64,000 bases of DNA. It comes from Bacteroidaceae bacterium. GTDB lineage: Bacteria; Bacteroidota; Bacteroidia; Bacteroidales; Bacteroidaceae. Position 1 is the stretch's first letter. The number at the start of each line of letters is the position of its first letter. The position numbers were made by a program, and so were the translations under genes. The DNA lies in NCBI GenBank assembly GCA_017645305.1, contig JAGCPD010000065.1:1-64000 (forward strand). The letters run 5' to 3'. This document shows, one piece after another, positions 1 to 9,005 of the stretch. Under the pieces are notes generated by a model. The model saw only the letters and a program-made list of their open reading frames with translations, was not told the origin of the DNA and did no database searches.

Positions 1-1
1 G

Positions 2-544
2 GCGAAACTGCCCAATGCGACGTGGTCGGACCCCGCGAAGCTCATCGTGCAGGTCTATAAGGACTACCAGTTCCGCACGACGGAGGCCCGCATCGCGGAG
101 TCGGCAAAGCTGCTGAACATGTTCCAGGTGTTCGACGACGAGGCGCACACGGCGGCGCTGGAGACGATGGGGCTGACGCCGCTCGTCGCTGCTTTGCGCG
201 GGCTGAACACGCAGCTGCGCGAGCTGATGTCCGACCGTTCGACAGAGCAGGCTGAGTACCTCGTGGGCGAACTCCGTGCGGCGCGTCTGGAGGTGGACGA
301 GGCTTACGCAAAGCTCATCGCGTACCTGAACGCCCTGCTGCTCATCAGCCCGTCGGAGGAGCTGACGCAGCTGGAGAAGGTCTTGAACCAGGACATCAAG
401 CTCCTGGAGGCGCAACTGGCAGCCGGGAAGAAGAAATCTACCTCTGGGAGTTCTGGGAACAATGGGAATTCTGGGAGCAGTGGCTCTTCCGATGGCGGGA
501 CGACGGTGATTCACAACGAGGACACGATTCAGGGCCTCGAGTAG
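2..544 (+). CDS. DUF6261-like protein, 5' end outside the window
   Basis: The reading frame is open from base 2 with no stop, so the gene begins before the window; the GTG at 47 is only an internal valine codon. The visible 180 residues are rich in Leu, Ala and Glu and look helical, with a conserved-looking stretch around VDEAYAKLIAYLNAL. The last 35 residues are a Ser/Gly/Asn low-complexity tail. This pattern (helical body, LNAL motif, disordered tail) resembles DUF6261 proteins of Bacteroidota, whose function is unknown. There is no signal peptide in the visible part. The gene is more GC-rich, with more C/G-ending codons, than most genes nearby. It converges on cobT. The family call is by resemblance only. 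Confidence 0.55.
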   Translation, partial: AKLPNATWSDPAKLIVQVYKDYQFRTTEARIAESAKLLNMFQVFDDEAHTAALETMGLTPLVAALRGLNTQLRELMSDRSTEQAEYLVGELRAARLEVDEAYAKLIAYLNALLLISPSEELTQLEKVLNQDIKLLEAQLAAGKKKSTSGSSGNNGNSGSSGSSDGGTTVIHNEDTIQGLE

Positions 545-583
545 CCCCCTCCCAACCTCCCCCGAGGAGGAGGAGATAAAATG

Positions 584-613
584 AAGCCTCTGTCGAAATC
601 GGCAGGGGCTTTT
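584..613. terminator. Intrinsic terminator between converging genes
   Basis: A 9-bp stem with one G-U pair (AAGCCTCTG with CAGGGGCTT), a 10-base loop and a short T run lies between the DUF6261-like gene and cobT. It could serve both strands, although the T run is short. Confidence 0.55.
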
Positions 614-639
614 CGTTGGGAGTCTTGAAACGTCTGCGC

Positions 640-1752
640 TCAGAAGTACTTGGTGATTTGGGCGCTTTGGAAGTTGTTCATCTCGTTCATCATGCGGACG
701 GCGGAGTCGATGATGGGGAAAGCGCAGAGGGCTCCGGTGCCTTCGCCGAGACGGAGGCCGAGGTGCAAGAGGGGCTTGGCGTCCACAATGTCGAGCATCA
801 TCCTGTGTCCGCTTTCGTCGCCGCAGTGGGTGAAAATCATGTAGTCCTGCGAGGCTGGGTAAAGGCGGATGGCAGCCAAGGCACAGGCGGTCATAATGAA
901 ACCGTCTATCAAAATAACAAGGTGCTGCTCGGCTGCGCGGAGCATGGCTCCGATGGCGGCAACCATCTCGAAGCCGGCGAAATATCTTATTAATGGATAA
1001 TGGATAATGGATAATGGATAATTATTGGATGCGCCATTAGACCCATTAAGCCTATCATGCCCATTCTTCCCATAAAGCCCATTGAATCTCTCCACCGCCC
1101 GGGAGAGGACTTCGTATTTGTGGCGGATGCCTTCGGCGTTGAGGCCGGCGCCGGCTCCAATGCAATCCTTCAGGGGAATATCGCCAAAGAGACTCATCCA
1201 AATGCTTGATGGGGAGGTGTTGCCTATGCCCATCTCGCCGATGGAGAGCACACGGCAACCTTCGGCGAGGCAGTCATCGACCAAGTCGCTGCCAATCTGA
1301 ATAGCGCGGTCAAACTCCTCCTCGCTCATGGCTGGCTCATAGAGGAAGTTCTTGGTGCCGCGGGCGATCTTATAATTTTCAATTTTCAATTTTCCATTGT
1401 CAATTTGAAAATCATAGTCCACTCCTACATCGACGATGCGGAGCTTGAAGCCGTGTTGACGGCAGAACATGTTGACGCCGCCGCCGCCTCGGGTGAAGTT
1501 GATCATCTGCTGCCAGGTGACTTCACGTGGCGAGACGCTGACGCCTTCGCGTTCTATGCCGTGGTCGCCGCCCAAGAGCAAGTGGCAGGGATGAGCGAGA
1601 CTGGGTTCCAGGGTTTGTTGAATCAGGCAAACCTGCATGGCAATCTCCTCCAAGCGTCCCAAGGAACCTTTGGGTTTGTTCAGATTGTCTATTTTGTCCT
1701 GAATGGCAGATTGAAGCGAACGGTCAAGCGGCTGTATATTGAATGTCTTCAT
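640..1752 (-). CDS. cobT: Nicotinate-nucleotide-dimethylbenzimidazole phosphoribosyltransferase
   Basis: CobT makes alpha-ribazole phosphate from a lower-ligand base such as dimethylbenzimidazole and nicotinate mononucleotide, in the cytoplasm. The 370-residue product has the family start (NKPKGSLGRLEEIA), the GGDHGIEREGVS motif, and the catalytic glutamate in GEGTGA (Glu337). It is only slightly longer than usual, but carries two repeat-derived insertions. Residues about 115-128 (containing IDNGKLKIEN) come from a 7-bp repeat. Residues about 225-256 come from a run of CCCATT-type units plus an ATAATGG heptamer array. Both fall where the family has loops. It is the last gene of cbiA-cobS-cobU-cobT, and its start overlaps the cobU stop by 4 bases. 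The call is secure; whether the insertions impair activity cannot be told. Confidence 0.95.
   Translation of the reverse strand: MKTFNIQPLDRSLQSAIQDKIDNLNKPKGSLGRLEEIAMQVCLIQQTLEPSLAHPCHLLLGGDHGIEREGVSVSPREVTWQQMINFTRGGGGVNMFCRQHGFKLRIVDVGVDYDFQIDNGKLKIENYKIARGTKNFLYEPAMSEEEFDRAIQIGSDLVDDCLAEGCRVLSIGEMGIGNTSPSSIWMSLFGDIPLKDCIGAGAGLNAEGIRHKYEVLSRAVERFNGLYGKNGHDRLNGSNGASNNYPLSIIHYPLIRYFAGFEMVAAIGAMLRAAEQHLVILIDGFIMTACALAAIRLYPASQDYMIFTHCGDESGHRMMLDIVDAKPLLHLGLRLGEGTGALCAFPIIDSAVRMMNEMNNFQSAQITKYF
985..1080. repeat. ATAATGG heptamer array and CCCATT-type array inside cobT
   Basis: Bases 991-1024 hold about four copies of a 7-bp unit (ATAATGG). Bases 1028-1080 hold degenerate CCCATT units with 9-10 bp spacing. 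Together they encode about 32 extra residues in frame in CobT. Confidence 0.85.
1373..1408. repeat. ATTTTCA heptamer array inside cobT
   Basis: Degenerate 7-bp units of the ATTTTCA / ATTTTCC type encode residues about 115-128 of CobT in frame. Confidence 0.85.
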
Positions 1753-2306
1753 CTCAATGCGGTAGCAAATTTTTCACTTTTCATTCTTTCACTTTTCACT
1801 TTCAATGCTATTCCCGAAACCATGAGGATGACCTCGTCGGCTTTCGCGGCGATGTATTGGTTCATCCAGCCCTGCAGGTCGGTGAACTTGCGCTGGAGTG
1901 CATTCTCCGAGACACCGCCCAGACCTATCTCGTTGGTCACGAAGATATAGGTGGCATCGGGCTGGGTGAAGGCATCGAATTCCTTTTGGGCTGCGGTGAG
2001 ACAATTTTCCATTTTCAATTTTCCATTTTCAATTTGAACGAAGTTCGTAAGCCAGAGCGTTACGCAGTCGATGACGACTACGCGGCCTGCGAGGTTGTGG
2101 CGACTGAGGTACAACTCTTCCTCGATGTTCGTCCACTGCGGACCGCGACGCTCCTGATGACGGCGCACACGTTCACGAAACTCATCGTCCCAAATGTGGG
2201 CTGTAGCAAGATACACGGGATTGTCTGACAGGCTTAATGCCAGCTCCTCGGCCTTTTGGCTCTTACCGGAACGCTGACCGCCAGTTATGAGAATGATACG
2301 TTTCAC
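1749..2306 (-). CDS. cobU: Adenosylcobinamide kinase / adenosylcobinamide-phosphate guanylyltransferase
   Basis: CobU phosphorylates adenosylcobinamide and adds GMP to give adenosylcobinamide-GDP, the substrate of CobS. The P-loop GGQRSGKS lies at residues 9-16, followed by VYLATA and VVIDCVTLWLTN, all family motifs. At 185 residues it is near normal length. It carries a repeat-derived insertion at about residues 91-103 (IENGKLKMEN), just after the LWLTN motif, and the C-terminal residues 169-180 (VKSERMKSEK) also come from a repeat. The start codon overlaps the cobS stop and the stop overlaps the cobT start, which indicates translational coupling. No other function is likely. Confidence 0.94.
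   Translation of the reverse strand: MKRIILITGGQRSGKSQKAEELALSLSDNPVYLATAHIWDDEFRERVRRHQERRGPQWTNIEEELYLSRHNLAGRVVVIDCVTLWLTNFVQIENGKLKMENCLTAAQKEFDAFTQPDATYIFVTNEIGLGGVSENALQRKFTDLQGWMNQYIAAKADEVILMVSGIALKVKSERMKSEKFATALR
1768..1806. repeat. TTTTCAC-type array at the 3' end of cobU
   Basis: Repeated TTTTCAC / TTTCACT units encode the lysine- and serine-rich C-terminus of CobU. Confidence 0.75.
2001..2036. repeat. ATTTTCM heptamer array inside cobU
   Basis: Five 7-bp units alternating ATTTTCC and ATTTTCA lie in frame inside cobU, encoding IENGKLKMEN. Confidence 0.88.
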
Positions 2307-3130
2307 TAATTGATAATTGAAAATGGAAAATTGATAATTACTTGCTGCGCACTAAAGACGAGCAACGTCGTCAGCTCTACGATGAGACAGACGGCTCCGC
2401 AGCAATCGCCAGTATAGCCTTGCAGTCGGCGGCGGATATAATAATAAAGGAAAAACAGCACGAGGCAGGGGAGAAGCCAATTGATAATTGATAATTGATA
2501 ATTGATAATTGGGAAAAAGAAGATGGCAATCACCGCCATGGGGAGCAGACCTTGGAGGGCGAGGCCGAGGATGGCTTTCCTTCCCAAACTGCGATACACG
2601 ACCCTGGCCTTGGCTTCCTCTTCGCTCCGGGCGTAGGGCAGCGTTATCAGTCCCGCCGTCAGCATCTTGGCAAAGGGGTCTGCCGCAATGATGGCAAGGC
2701 TGGCAAGCACGGGAGGCATGGAGAAAAGTGCCGACGCAAGCAACAATATATATAGTATAAGGCCAAGCACGCCAAAGGTGCCGATATGCGAATCCTTCAT
2801 GATGGCAAGGATGCGGCCTCGGTCGGTGCCTCCGCCAAAGCCATCGAAGAAATCAGCCAGTCCGTCTTCGTGCAAGGCTCCCGTTACAAGCAGTCGGACC
2901 ACGATGGCCAACAGCACGGCGATGATGTAGGGCAGATACATACTGCCGAAGTAGAGCGTCGCCGCCATCAGTCCTCCCGTAAGCCAACCCGTCAATGGCC
3001 AGAACTCAACAACGGTCTTGTAGCTCTCCCTCGCAGGCTCGTGGATTCGCCAGAAAGGAAGCCGGGTGAAGAATATCAATGCAGCCCAAATGCGGTCGTA
3101 CCAAGGACTTTGTTCTGTATCTGTGTGCAT
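2306..3130 (-). CDS. cobS: Adenosylcobinamide-GDP ribazoletransferase (cobalamin synthase)
   Basis: CobS is the inner-membrane enzyme joining adenosylcobinamide-GDP to alpha-ribazole (phosphate), the last assembly step. The product shows FFTRLPFW near the N-terminus, the acidic metal-binding stretch HEDGLADFFDGFGGG at about residues 87-101, the D-S-H-I-G-TFG stretch, and several hydrophobic membrane segments. The ATG at 3130 was chosen because it follows the cbiA stop by 14 bases and starts just before the family's usual N-terminus; an ATG at 3169 would overlap cbiA and add 13 residues. Repeat arrays encode INYQLSIIN between two membrane segments (about residues 208-217) and the last 10 residues. 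The stop overlaps the cobU start. Confidence 0.92.
   Translation of the reverse strand: MHTDTEQSPWYDRIWAALIFFTRLPFWRIHEPARESYKTVVEFWPLTGWLTGGLMAATLYFGSMYLPYIIAVLLAIVVRLLVTGALHEDGLADFFDGFGGGTDRGRILAIMKDSHIGTFGVLGLILYILLLASALFSMPPVLASLAIIAADPFAKMLTAGLITLPYARSEEEAKARVVYRSLGRKAILGLALQGLLPMAVIAIFFFPIINYQLSIINWLLPCLVLFFLYYYIRRRLQGYTGDCCGAVCLIVELTTLLVFSAQQVIINFPFSIIN
2307..2340. repeat. TTGATAA/TTGAAAA heptamer array at the cobS 3' end
   Basis: The array encodes the C-terminal residues of CobS and abuts the cobU start codon. Confidence 0.8.
2478..2512. repeat. ATTGATA heptamer array inside cobS
   Basis: Four near-perfect 7-bp units (ATTGATA) encode INYQLSIIN in frame in CobS. It is one of the cleanest arrays in the window. 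Confidence 0.9.
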
Positions 3131-3144
3131 AATTTTGTCTGTTT

Positions 3145-4392
3145 TTACGGTAATAAGGGATAGAGCCAATGGGTGTAACCCGCATATACGTTATTTCTGA
3201 TATAGAATCCTGTTTCGACGGGTTGGCCTTGGGCATCGTAAAGTTGGATATCAGACGGGGGCTGTGTTCCCATAATAGAAGAGTAGTGGAACTCGTGACC
3301 ACGGAATTCCTTCCCGTCCATCATCATGGTTCGGTAGCCCAGATGCAGGCGGGCATTTTGCATAGTAGTGCGAAAGGGTAGGAGTCCCGCCATATCCGTC
3401 TTGTCAATCCCCTGCGAAAGATACATCATGCCGCCACACTCTGCCCAAATACGTGCCTTGGTCTGCCGCAGCGACTCCATCGTAGCCTGGCTCTGTGAGA
3501 GTTGCTGAACAAAGAACTCGGGGTAACCGCCTGGAATATATACCAAATCGGTATCTTGTGGAACTGTCTCGTTGGCAAGTGGGGAGAAGAAATGTACCTC
3601 TCCCTGTTCACGAAGGTAATCAATGGTCTGCCGATAAAGGAAGTTGAAAGCAGCATCGTGGGCGATGAAAATGCGCCTGGCCTTGGGCGATGAGTTGAAA
3701 GTTGGAAATTGGAAATTAAAAGTCGGGGATGGTAAATTAAGGATGGAGTCCAAAATTTCCGGTTCAATTACTTCTGCTACCCTCTCTGCCAACTGGCTTA
3801 TCTTCTCTGTTTCGCTGATATCTAATCCTAAATGACGGCTGGGAACATAAAGCTCACTCAAGCGCGGAATGGCTCCGATGACGGGCATACCCACTTCTTT
3901 TGCTGCTTGGAGAAGTATCTGTTCGTGGCGTGGACTTCCAACATTATTAAATATAACACCGGCAATCTTGGTGGTGGGCCGATAGGTAAGGTAGCCTTGC
4001 AGGATAGGGGCAATGCTGTGCGCCATGCTGCGGGCGTTGATGACGAGAATAACAGGTATTCCCAGCAATTCTGCCACCTCGGCACTGCTGCCGCGGATGC
4101 CGTCAGCCCCGTCGAACAATCCCATTACACCTTCAGCAATGCAGATGTCTGCATCCTGTCCGTAGCGTTGGAACGCCTTTCTGACATCCTGAGTTGGTTG
4201 CATCCATGTATCCAGGTTCACGGAATCCGTTTCACATGCAATATGGTGATAGAGAGGATCAATATAGTCGGGGCCGCATTTGAAAGGCTGCACCTTATAG
4301 CCCTTGTTACGGAGGGCACGAAGCAGGCCGATGGTGATGGTGGTCTTACCACTACCAGAGGATGCCGCAGCTATGAGGAATGCCTTTTTCAT
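3145..4392 (-). CDS. cbiA: Cobyrinate a,c-diamide synthase
   Basis: This enzyme amidates the a and c side chains of (cobalt) cobyrinate using glutamine and ATP. The 415-residue product has an N-terminal dethiobiotin-synthase-like ATPase domain with ASSGSGKTT (residues 10-18) and a C-terminal class I glutaminase domain with the nucleophilic cysteine in WAECGGMM (about Cys319) and histidines in GHEFHYSS. The ATG at 4392 was chosen because the family starts right before the P-loop; an upstream ATG at 4485 would lie within the facing riboswitch leader. A repeat-derived stretch (about residues 220-235, PTFNFQFPTFN) sits between the two domains. It is first of cbiA-cobS-cobU-cobT and diverges from the riboswitch-led operon. 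The name cobB is also used for this family. Confidence 0.93.
   Translation of the reverse strand: MKKAFLIAAASSGSGKTTITIGLLRALRNKGYKVQPFKCGPDYIDPLYHHIACETDSVNLDTWMQPTQDVRKAFQRYGQDADICIAEGVMGLFDGADGIRGSSAEVAELLGIPVILVINARSMAHSIAPILQGYLTYRPTTKIAGVIFNNVGSPRHEQILLQAAKEVGMPVIGAIPRLSELYVPSRHLGLDISETEKISQLAERVAEVIEPEILDSILNLPSPTFNFQFPTFNSSPKARRIFIAHDAAFNFLYRQTIDYLREQGEVHFFSPLANETVPQDTDLVYIPGGYPEFFVQQLSQSQATMESLRQTKARIWAECGGMMYLSQGIDKTDMAGLLPFRTTMQNARLHLGYRTMMMDGKEFRGHEFHYSSIMGTQPPSDIQLYDAQGQPVETGFYIRNNVYAGYTHWLYPLLP
3692..3742. repeat. Degenerate heptamer array at the cbiA domain junction
   Basis: AAGTTGG / AAATTGG-type units encode the linker between the ATPase and glutaminase domains of CbiA. Confidence 0.75.
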
Positions 4393-4419
4393 ACCATAGA
4401 AGGAATATCTTTGCGATTG

Positions 4420-4427
4420 CAAAAGTA
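4420..4427 (-). promoter_or_regulatory. Promoter -7 box of cbiA
   Basis: On the minus strand TACTTTTG matches the Bacteroidota -7 consensus TAnnTTTG, about 28 bases before the cbiA ATG. No good -33 TTTG lies at the usual spacing: one lies only 11 bases away. Confidence 0.5.
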
Positions 4428-4469
4428 CAAAAAAAAAGCAAAGATTGTTTAACATATAAAAAAAAGTTG

Positions 4470-4477
4470 TAAATTTG
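4470..4477 (+). promoter_or_regulatory. Promoter -7 box of the riboswitch-led operon
   Basis: TAAATTTG matches TAnnTTTG and ends 5 bases before the riboswitch P1 stem, so transcription would start at the aptamer. A weak -33 match (ATTG) lies 22 bases upstream. Confidence 0.65.
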
Positions 4478-4482
4478 CAGCG

Positions 4483-4662
4483 CATTCAGGTGACGTCCCT
4501 GGTCAGCAGCCAGAGGAAAGAGAGGGAATCCGGTGCGAATCCGGAGCAGTACCCGCTACTGTAGATGCCTATTAATGAAGGTGCAAAGAAAGCCACTTTC
4601 GGGAAGCGGAACCGATGGGAAGGCGCACGTTCAGGGCAAAGCCAGGAAACCTGCCTGTGATG
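4483..4662 (+). ncRNA. Cobalamin riboswitch
   Basis: The leader shows conserved cobalamin-aptamer segments in order: GAGGGAAT, CCGGTGCGAATCCGG, CAGTACCCGCTACTGTA, GCCAC, GGGAAGGC, and the B12 box AGCCAGGAAACCTGCC at about 4640-4655. The ends can pair (CATTCAGG at 4483-4490 with CCTGTGATG at 4654-4662) as P1. The receptor ATG at 4670 lies 7 bases after the aptamer and no T-run hairpin follows. Control by hiding the translation start, with repression when adenosylcobalamin is bound, is therefore the likely mode; that part is inferred. Confidence 0.95.
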
Positions 4663-4669
4663 TTACTTA

Positions 4670-6820
4670 ATGTCAAACAAGCTCTGCTACGGGAATATGG
4701 CAGGCATAACTTTGAAAAACCCTAAGGTGAGGCATTATTATGCTTTATTTATCGCATTGATGTGCGAGTTTCTTTGTAACCTTGTTGTATGTGCCCAGAA
4801 AGCGGCACCTGATAGTACTATGCGTAACCATGAACTGGCACAGGTGGTAGTAACAGGTACTGGTACGCACAGCAGGGCACAGAATGCCGTTGTTCCTGTG
4901 CAGGTGATAACGGCAGAGGAGCTACAGAGAATGCACGTAACCAGTTTGGAGGATGCATTGAAGCAACTTACTTCCAGTGTCACCACCATGACTAATGGTA
5001 TGGGTACCACCATGATGATGAACGGTTTAAATGAAGATTATATTCTAATACTGGAGAACGGAAAACGTCTGACGGGAGACGACCGCTACACACGTATCAA
5101 CATGGCAAATGTTAAACGTATAGAAGTGCTTTCGGGTGCCAGTTCAGCCCTGTATGGCAGTGAAGCCATAGGTGGGGTCATCAACATCATCACAACAGAC
5201 AATACTTTTCCTTCCATTACGGATGGGGATAGAGAATGGGCTGTCGATGTTCAATCCTCAACCAGTTACACCAGTAAAGGGCGTTTTATAAATAGCTTTG
5301 CGGTAAATGCCAGGAAAGGGAACTTTAATAGCAGCACTTCGTTTCAACATCGGCAGGCTGATAACTGGCAGGTGAACCAGACTGAGGAGGTAATGGGCAA
5401 GTTGATGCCTACAGGAAGAGTCATGAGCCAGGCATTCCACAGCAACCAGTTAAACCAACGTTTTTCTTGGGATATTGGGCATGGTGTTACGTTCTATGTG
5501 AAAGGCTCCTTCTACGATTACCGCACTAACCGTCCTCAGATGGCCCGTTATTACAAAGGTGCTACAAAAAAGAATTCCGAGGGGGGCAACGACACTGTCT
5601 TTACGGAGAGAGAGGCTTATAGCTACGACTTGCATCATCAGGACTATATGTATGGTACTGGTGCCACGTGGAAGATTAACAGCAAGGCATATTTGGAGGC
5701 AGACTTCTATAGCGACAATCTGATGAGTGAGCGTGACTCATTTGATAATGTCCGTCCAGGTGGTACACAGCTTACCAAACGAACACATTATTACAATGGA
5801 ATGCTGAAGGGCATCTTCCGTCTGGGAAGCTGGAACAAACTGTCGGCAGGTGTTGAGTATGTACATGAGACATACGAAAGCTATAACTTTGCCTTCCGCA
5901 CAATGTACACGCTTTCTCTCTTTGCTCAAGACGAGATGCGCATCAGCAAAAACCTGCAAGGTGTTCTGGGTATCCGATATATTCATAATCGTATGTTTGG
6001 CAGCTATGCCACACCCAGTGTATCTGTGATGTACAGTCCGGGACGGTTCCGCTTGCGTGCCGGTTATAGTACAGGTTACCGTACACCTACCTTACTGCAG
6101 ATGTATTACGAGAACGATGAGACGAAGAACATAACCATAGGCAATCAGGATTTGAAACCCGAGAAAAGCAACTACTACAACGTGAGTGCCGAATACAATA
6201 ACAGCTGGGTAAGCCTGAAGGTTGGTGCCTTTATCAACGATGTACGAGATATGATATCTTATCGTGTACTTACTGATGAAGAGGTTGTAAAAAGCGGATT
6301 GGATACAAAATATCCTACAGCAACAAAATACCAACAACGTGATAATATTGACAAGGCGAAGGTTAAAGGGCTCCACCTAACCGCTACTTTCTATCTGCCA
6401 CAAAATATACGCTTAGGTGGAGCCTATACCTTTACAGACACTAAAGCAGAAACGCTACAGTTGAATGCTAAAACACAGCAATATGAAGTAGTTTCCGAAC
6501 CTACTGACCGCAGCATGCGGCATACCGGACGTGTGTTTGTGGGGTGGGGACGCACATGGGGAAACTACCGGCTGAACATAGATTTGAATGGGCATCTGCA
6601 AAGTCGCCGATGGAGCACAAGCTACGGGTGGGCACCAGGCTATACACAGTTTGATCTTCATACCACACATACTTTCTATCTAAAGCATGTGGAACTGATT
6701 CCTGGGCTTGGCATAGAAAATATTTTCAACACACGCGATACACGTCCATGGAACAGCAATTTCTCTACGCTGCATCCGGGAAGGTGCGTGTTAGCTACGT
6801 TTAAGATTCATGTTAAATAG
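4670..6820 (+). CDS. TonB-dependent corrinoid receptor, first of two (BtuB-like)
   Basis: This is an outer-membrane beta-barrel transporter that would bring cobalamin or related corrinoids into the periplasm using TonB energy. The 716-residue product has an N-terminal signal segment (hydrophobic run at about residues 23-42, ending VVCAQ), a TonB-box-like VVVTGTG, a plug domain (SSALYGSEAIGGVINIIT), and C-terminal barrel strands ending ATFKIHVK. It lacks the carboxypeptidase-like N-terminal domain of SusC proteins. The ATG at 4670, close behind the riboswitch, was taken as start; an ATG at 4697 would give a shorter, more usual signal peptide. Its position behind a cobalamin riboswitch is the main evidence for the substrate. 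It overlaps the second receptor gene by 11 bases. Confidence 0.9.
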   Translation: MSNKLCYGNMAGITLKNPKVRHYYALFIALMCEFLCNLVVCAQKAAPDSTMRNHELAQVVVTGTGTHSRAQNAVVPVQVITAEELQRMHVTSLEDALKQLTSSVTTMTNGMGTTMMMNGLNEDYILILENGKRLTGDDRYTRINMANVKRIEVLSGASSALYGSEAIGGVINIITTDNTFPSITDGDREWAVDVQSSTSYTSKGRFINSFAVNARKGNFNSSTSFQHRQADNWQVNQTEEVMGKLMPTGRVMSQAFHSNQLNQRFSWDIGHGVTFYVKGSFYDYRTNRPQMARYYKGATKKNSEGGNDTVFTEREAYSYDLHHQDYMYGTGATWKINSKAYLEADFYSDNLMSERDSFDNVRPGGTQLTKRTHYYNGMLKGIFRLGSWNKLSAGVEYVHETYESYNFAFRTMYTLSLFAQDEMRISKNLQGVLGIRYIHNRMFGSYATPSVSVMYSPGRFRLRAGYSTGYRTPTLLQMYYENDETKNITIGNQDLKPEKSNYYNVSAEYNNSWVSLKVGAFINDVRDMISYRVLTDEEVVKSGLDTKYPTATKYQQRDNIDKAKVKGLHLTATFYLPQNIRLGGAYTFTDTKAETLQLNAKTQQYEVVSEPTDRSMRHTGRVFVGWGRTWGNYRLNIDLNGHLQSRRWSTSYGWAPGYTQFDLHTTHTFYLKHVELIPGLGIENIFNTRDTRPWNSNFSTLHPGRCVLATFKIHVK

Positions 6821-9005
6821 TATGATGCGTTTTACATTATTTATATTCAGTATTCTTTCTTTTCCGCTTTTGCTTTTTGCGCAGAACGGAGAGAAGGAAG
6901 TTTCTATGAAGGAACTTGTTGTTACTGCAACGGGAACACAACACACGCTCAAGGATGTGCCAGTACAAACAGAGGTGATAAATCGTAAGATGCTGGACAG
7001 TTTTGGCGGCAAGAGCATAGAGGAAATCTTAAGTTCGCTTACTGCTTCCTTTGCCTTTGCAGAAGGAGACATGGGTAGTCAGATGCAGTTGGGAGGATTG
7101 GGCAATTCGTATATTTTGGTGCTCGTAGATGGTAAACGATTGCATGGTGATGTGGGAGGTGAGAACGACCTGGGTCTGATAGACCCGCAGAACATAGAGC
7201 GCATAGAGATTGTGAAGGGTGCACAGAGCGCCCTCTACGGTAGCGATGCTATGGCAGGTGTTATTAATATTATTACCAAAAAGCATACCGCGAAGGGCTT
7301 TTATGCTGATAACAGTACAAAATATGGCATGCATAACGACCTACGCCAGCACAATACTTTTGCCTTTAACATTGGTAAAGTGGGCAGTCAGACTAATTTT
7401 CAGATGCAGCGTAACGATGGTTGGCAGAACACTTCCGAGGAGTTTGCCGAAGGTATAGTACTGACAGACAGCAGGAACAAGACGGTGAATGCGTTCCGTA
7501 ACTGGCAGTTGGTAGAACGTCTTACTTACCGTCCTCTGAATAATTTGGAACTATATGCCGAGGGCTCCTATTACAAGAAGCACATTTGCCGTCCTCAGGA
7601 CGGTACGCATCCTAGTTGCGATGTTTATACATACAACTTGCGTTATAACAACGCTTCTGCATCGGTGGGCGGAAAGTGGGTTTTGGGAAATGAGGCTGAT
7701 GATGCAAAAAGAAATTACCTCTCGTTCGATGCTGATTGGAACAAGCACGCCTATTATTACGACTATACGGTAGGAACTTACGAGAATGTGCTGTTGAAGG
7801 GGGAGGAGTATGGTGATTTGAACGGAGAATGGTATCCCGTGCTGATGAAACCTGGACAAAGCAAGTTGCAGAGCGATCAGCAACGTGTCATGGGACTGGT
7901 AAAGGGAGTTTTCTATCTGCCTTTTGAGAATACTTTGAATACGGGTGTAGAATATCGCTACGACTATTTGAATGCTCCCGACCGTACGGAAAACGGATCG
8001 GCTGGCGATTGGACATCGGCTCTGTACGTGCAGGACGAGTTCAACAAATTAGGATGGTTTAACCTTACGGCAGGTCTTCGACTGGTAGGCAACCGAAATT
8101 TTGGTGTTCGTTTGACACCTAAGGTCAGCGCTATGTTCTCTGCGGGTGATTTCCGGTTCAGATTGGGGTGGAGTCAAGGTTTTAAGACGCCTACTGTTAA
8201 GGAACTCCATTATCGTTACCTGCATGTGATGGGTAGCAGCACATTCTTCAACATTGGCAACGTAGAGTTGAATCCTCAGACCAACAACTACTATTCAGCT
8301 AACATAGAGTATCGTGGTCGTAAGTTTACGGCATCGGTTACTGGCTATCTGAACAAACTGGATAATATGATAGCACTGGTAAATGTGCCTGTTGGTGAGA
8401 TTCCTACTGGTATTACCACGGCTTATTTAGGAGACGGTAGCGGTAATGTACAGGCCCGCATGTATAAGAATATGGATGATGCACGTACCTATGGCGTAGA
8501 TGTTACACTTTCTTATCAGGTTGTGAAGGACCTGACGCTTACATCTGCTTATAGTTGGCTAAACACCGAGGCTAATATGTACGATTCCTCAAAGGATAGG
8601 ATGAACAGTGTAACTATAGACGGAACGGCTCATCATAAATGGAGCGCATCGGCTATGTACAGCCATTCGTTTAGTTCCATATACAAATTGGGCATTAACC
8701 TTTCTACACGTGGTAGCAGCACTCGGTTCTATCAGAATAATGGAAACGGTAAGCCTTATCAGATATGGCGCATAAACACTACGCACGATTTTGGAAGAGC
8801 GGGCAAGATGCTGGCATACAGATTAGAGTTGGGCGTGGATAATATATTTAATTATGTTGACCGCACTATGCATCCCTATCACTTAGGCAACAACACGGCG
8901 GGTACAACGGTGTATGGCACCTTTGGCATAAAATTCAATTACGGAAAGAGAGTTAAAAACAATATTTTATTAACAAAAAAACAAATTACAAATGAAGAAG
9001 ATTAA
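6810..9005 (+). CDS. TonB-dependent corrinoid receptor, second of two (BtuB-like)
   Basis: This second outer-membrane receptor has the same layout as its neighbour: a signal peptide (FTLFIFSILSFPLLLFAQ), a TonB-box-like ELVVTATG, a plug with QSALYGSDAMAGVINIIT, and a 22-strand-type barrel. The two are only moderately alike, so this is an old duplication or two independent receptors, possibly for different corrinoids. The gene starts inside the end of the first receptor; ATGs at 6822 and 6825 are alternatives lying after that stop. It overlaps the cbiK-like gene by 14 bases. Substrate inferred from the riboswitch operon. Confidence 0.9.
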   Translation: MLNSMMRFTLFIFSILSFPLLLFAQNGEKEVSMKELVVTATGTQHTLKDVPVQTEVINRKMLDSFGGKSIEEILSSLTASFAFAEGDMGSQMQLGGLGNSYILVLVDGKRLHGDVGGENDLGLIDPQNIERIEIVKGAQSALYGSDAMAGVINIITKKHTAKGFYADNSTKYGMHNDLRQHNTFAFNIGKVGSQTNFQMQRNDGWQNTSEEFAEGIVLTDSRNKTVNAFRNWQLVERLTYRPLNNLELYAEGSYYKKHICRPQDGTHPSCDVYTYNLRYNNASASVGGKWVLGNEADDAKRNYLSFDADWNKHAYYYDYTVGTYENVLLKGEEYGDLNGEWYPVLMKPGQSKLQSDQQRVMGLVKGVFYLPFENTLNTGVEYRYDYLNAPDRTENGSAGDWTSALYVQDEFNKLGWFNLTAGLRLVGNRNFGVRLTPKVSAMFSAGDFRFRLGWSQGFKTPTVKELHYRYLHVMGSSTFFNIGNVELNPQTNNYYSANIEYRGRKFTASVTGYLNKLDNMIALVNVPVGEIPTGITTAYLGDGSGNVQARMYKNMDDARTYGVDVTLSYQVVKDLTLTSAYSWLNTEANMYDSSKDRMNSVTIDGTAHHKWSASAMYSHSFSSIYKLGINLSTRGSSTRFYQNNGNGKPYQIWRINTTHDFGRAGKMLAYRLELGVDNIFNYVDRTMHPYHLGNNTAGTTVYGTFGIKFNYGKRVKNNILLTKKQITNEED

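Noticed and set aside
3832..4452. 206-codon frame opposite cbiA
   Set aside because: Antisense shadow of a gene with clear family motifs; no recognisable product.
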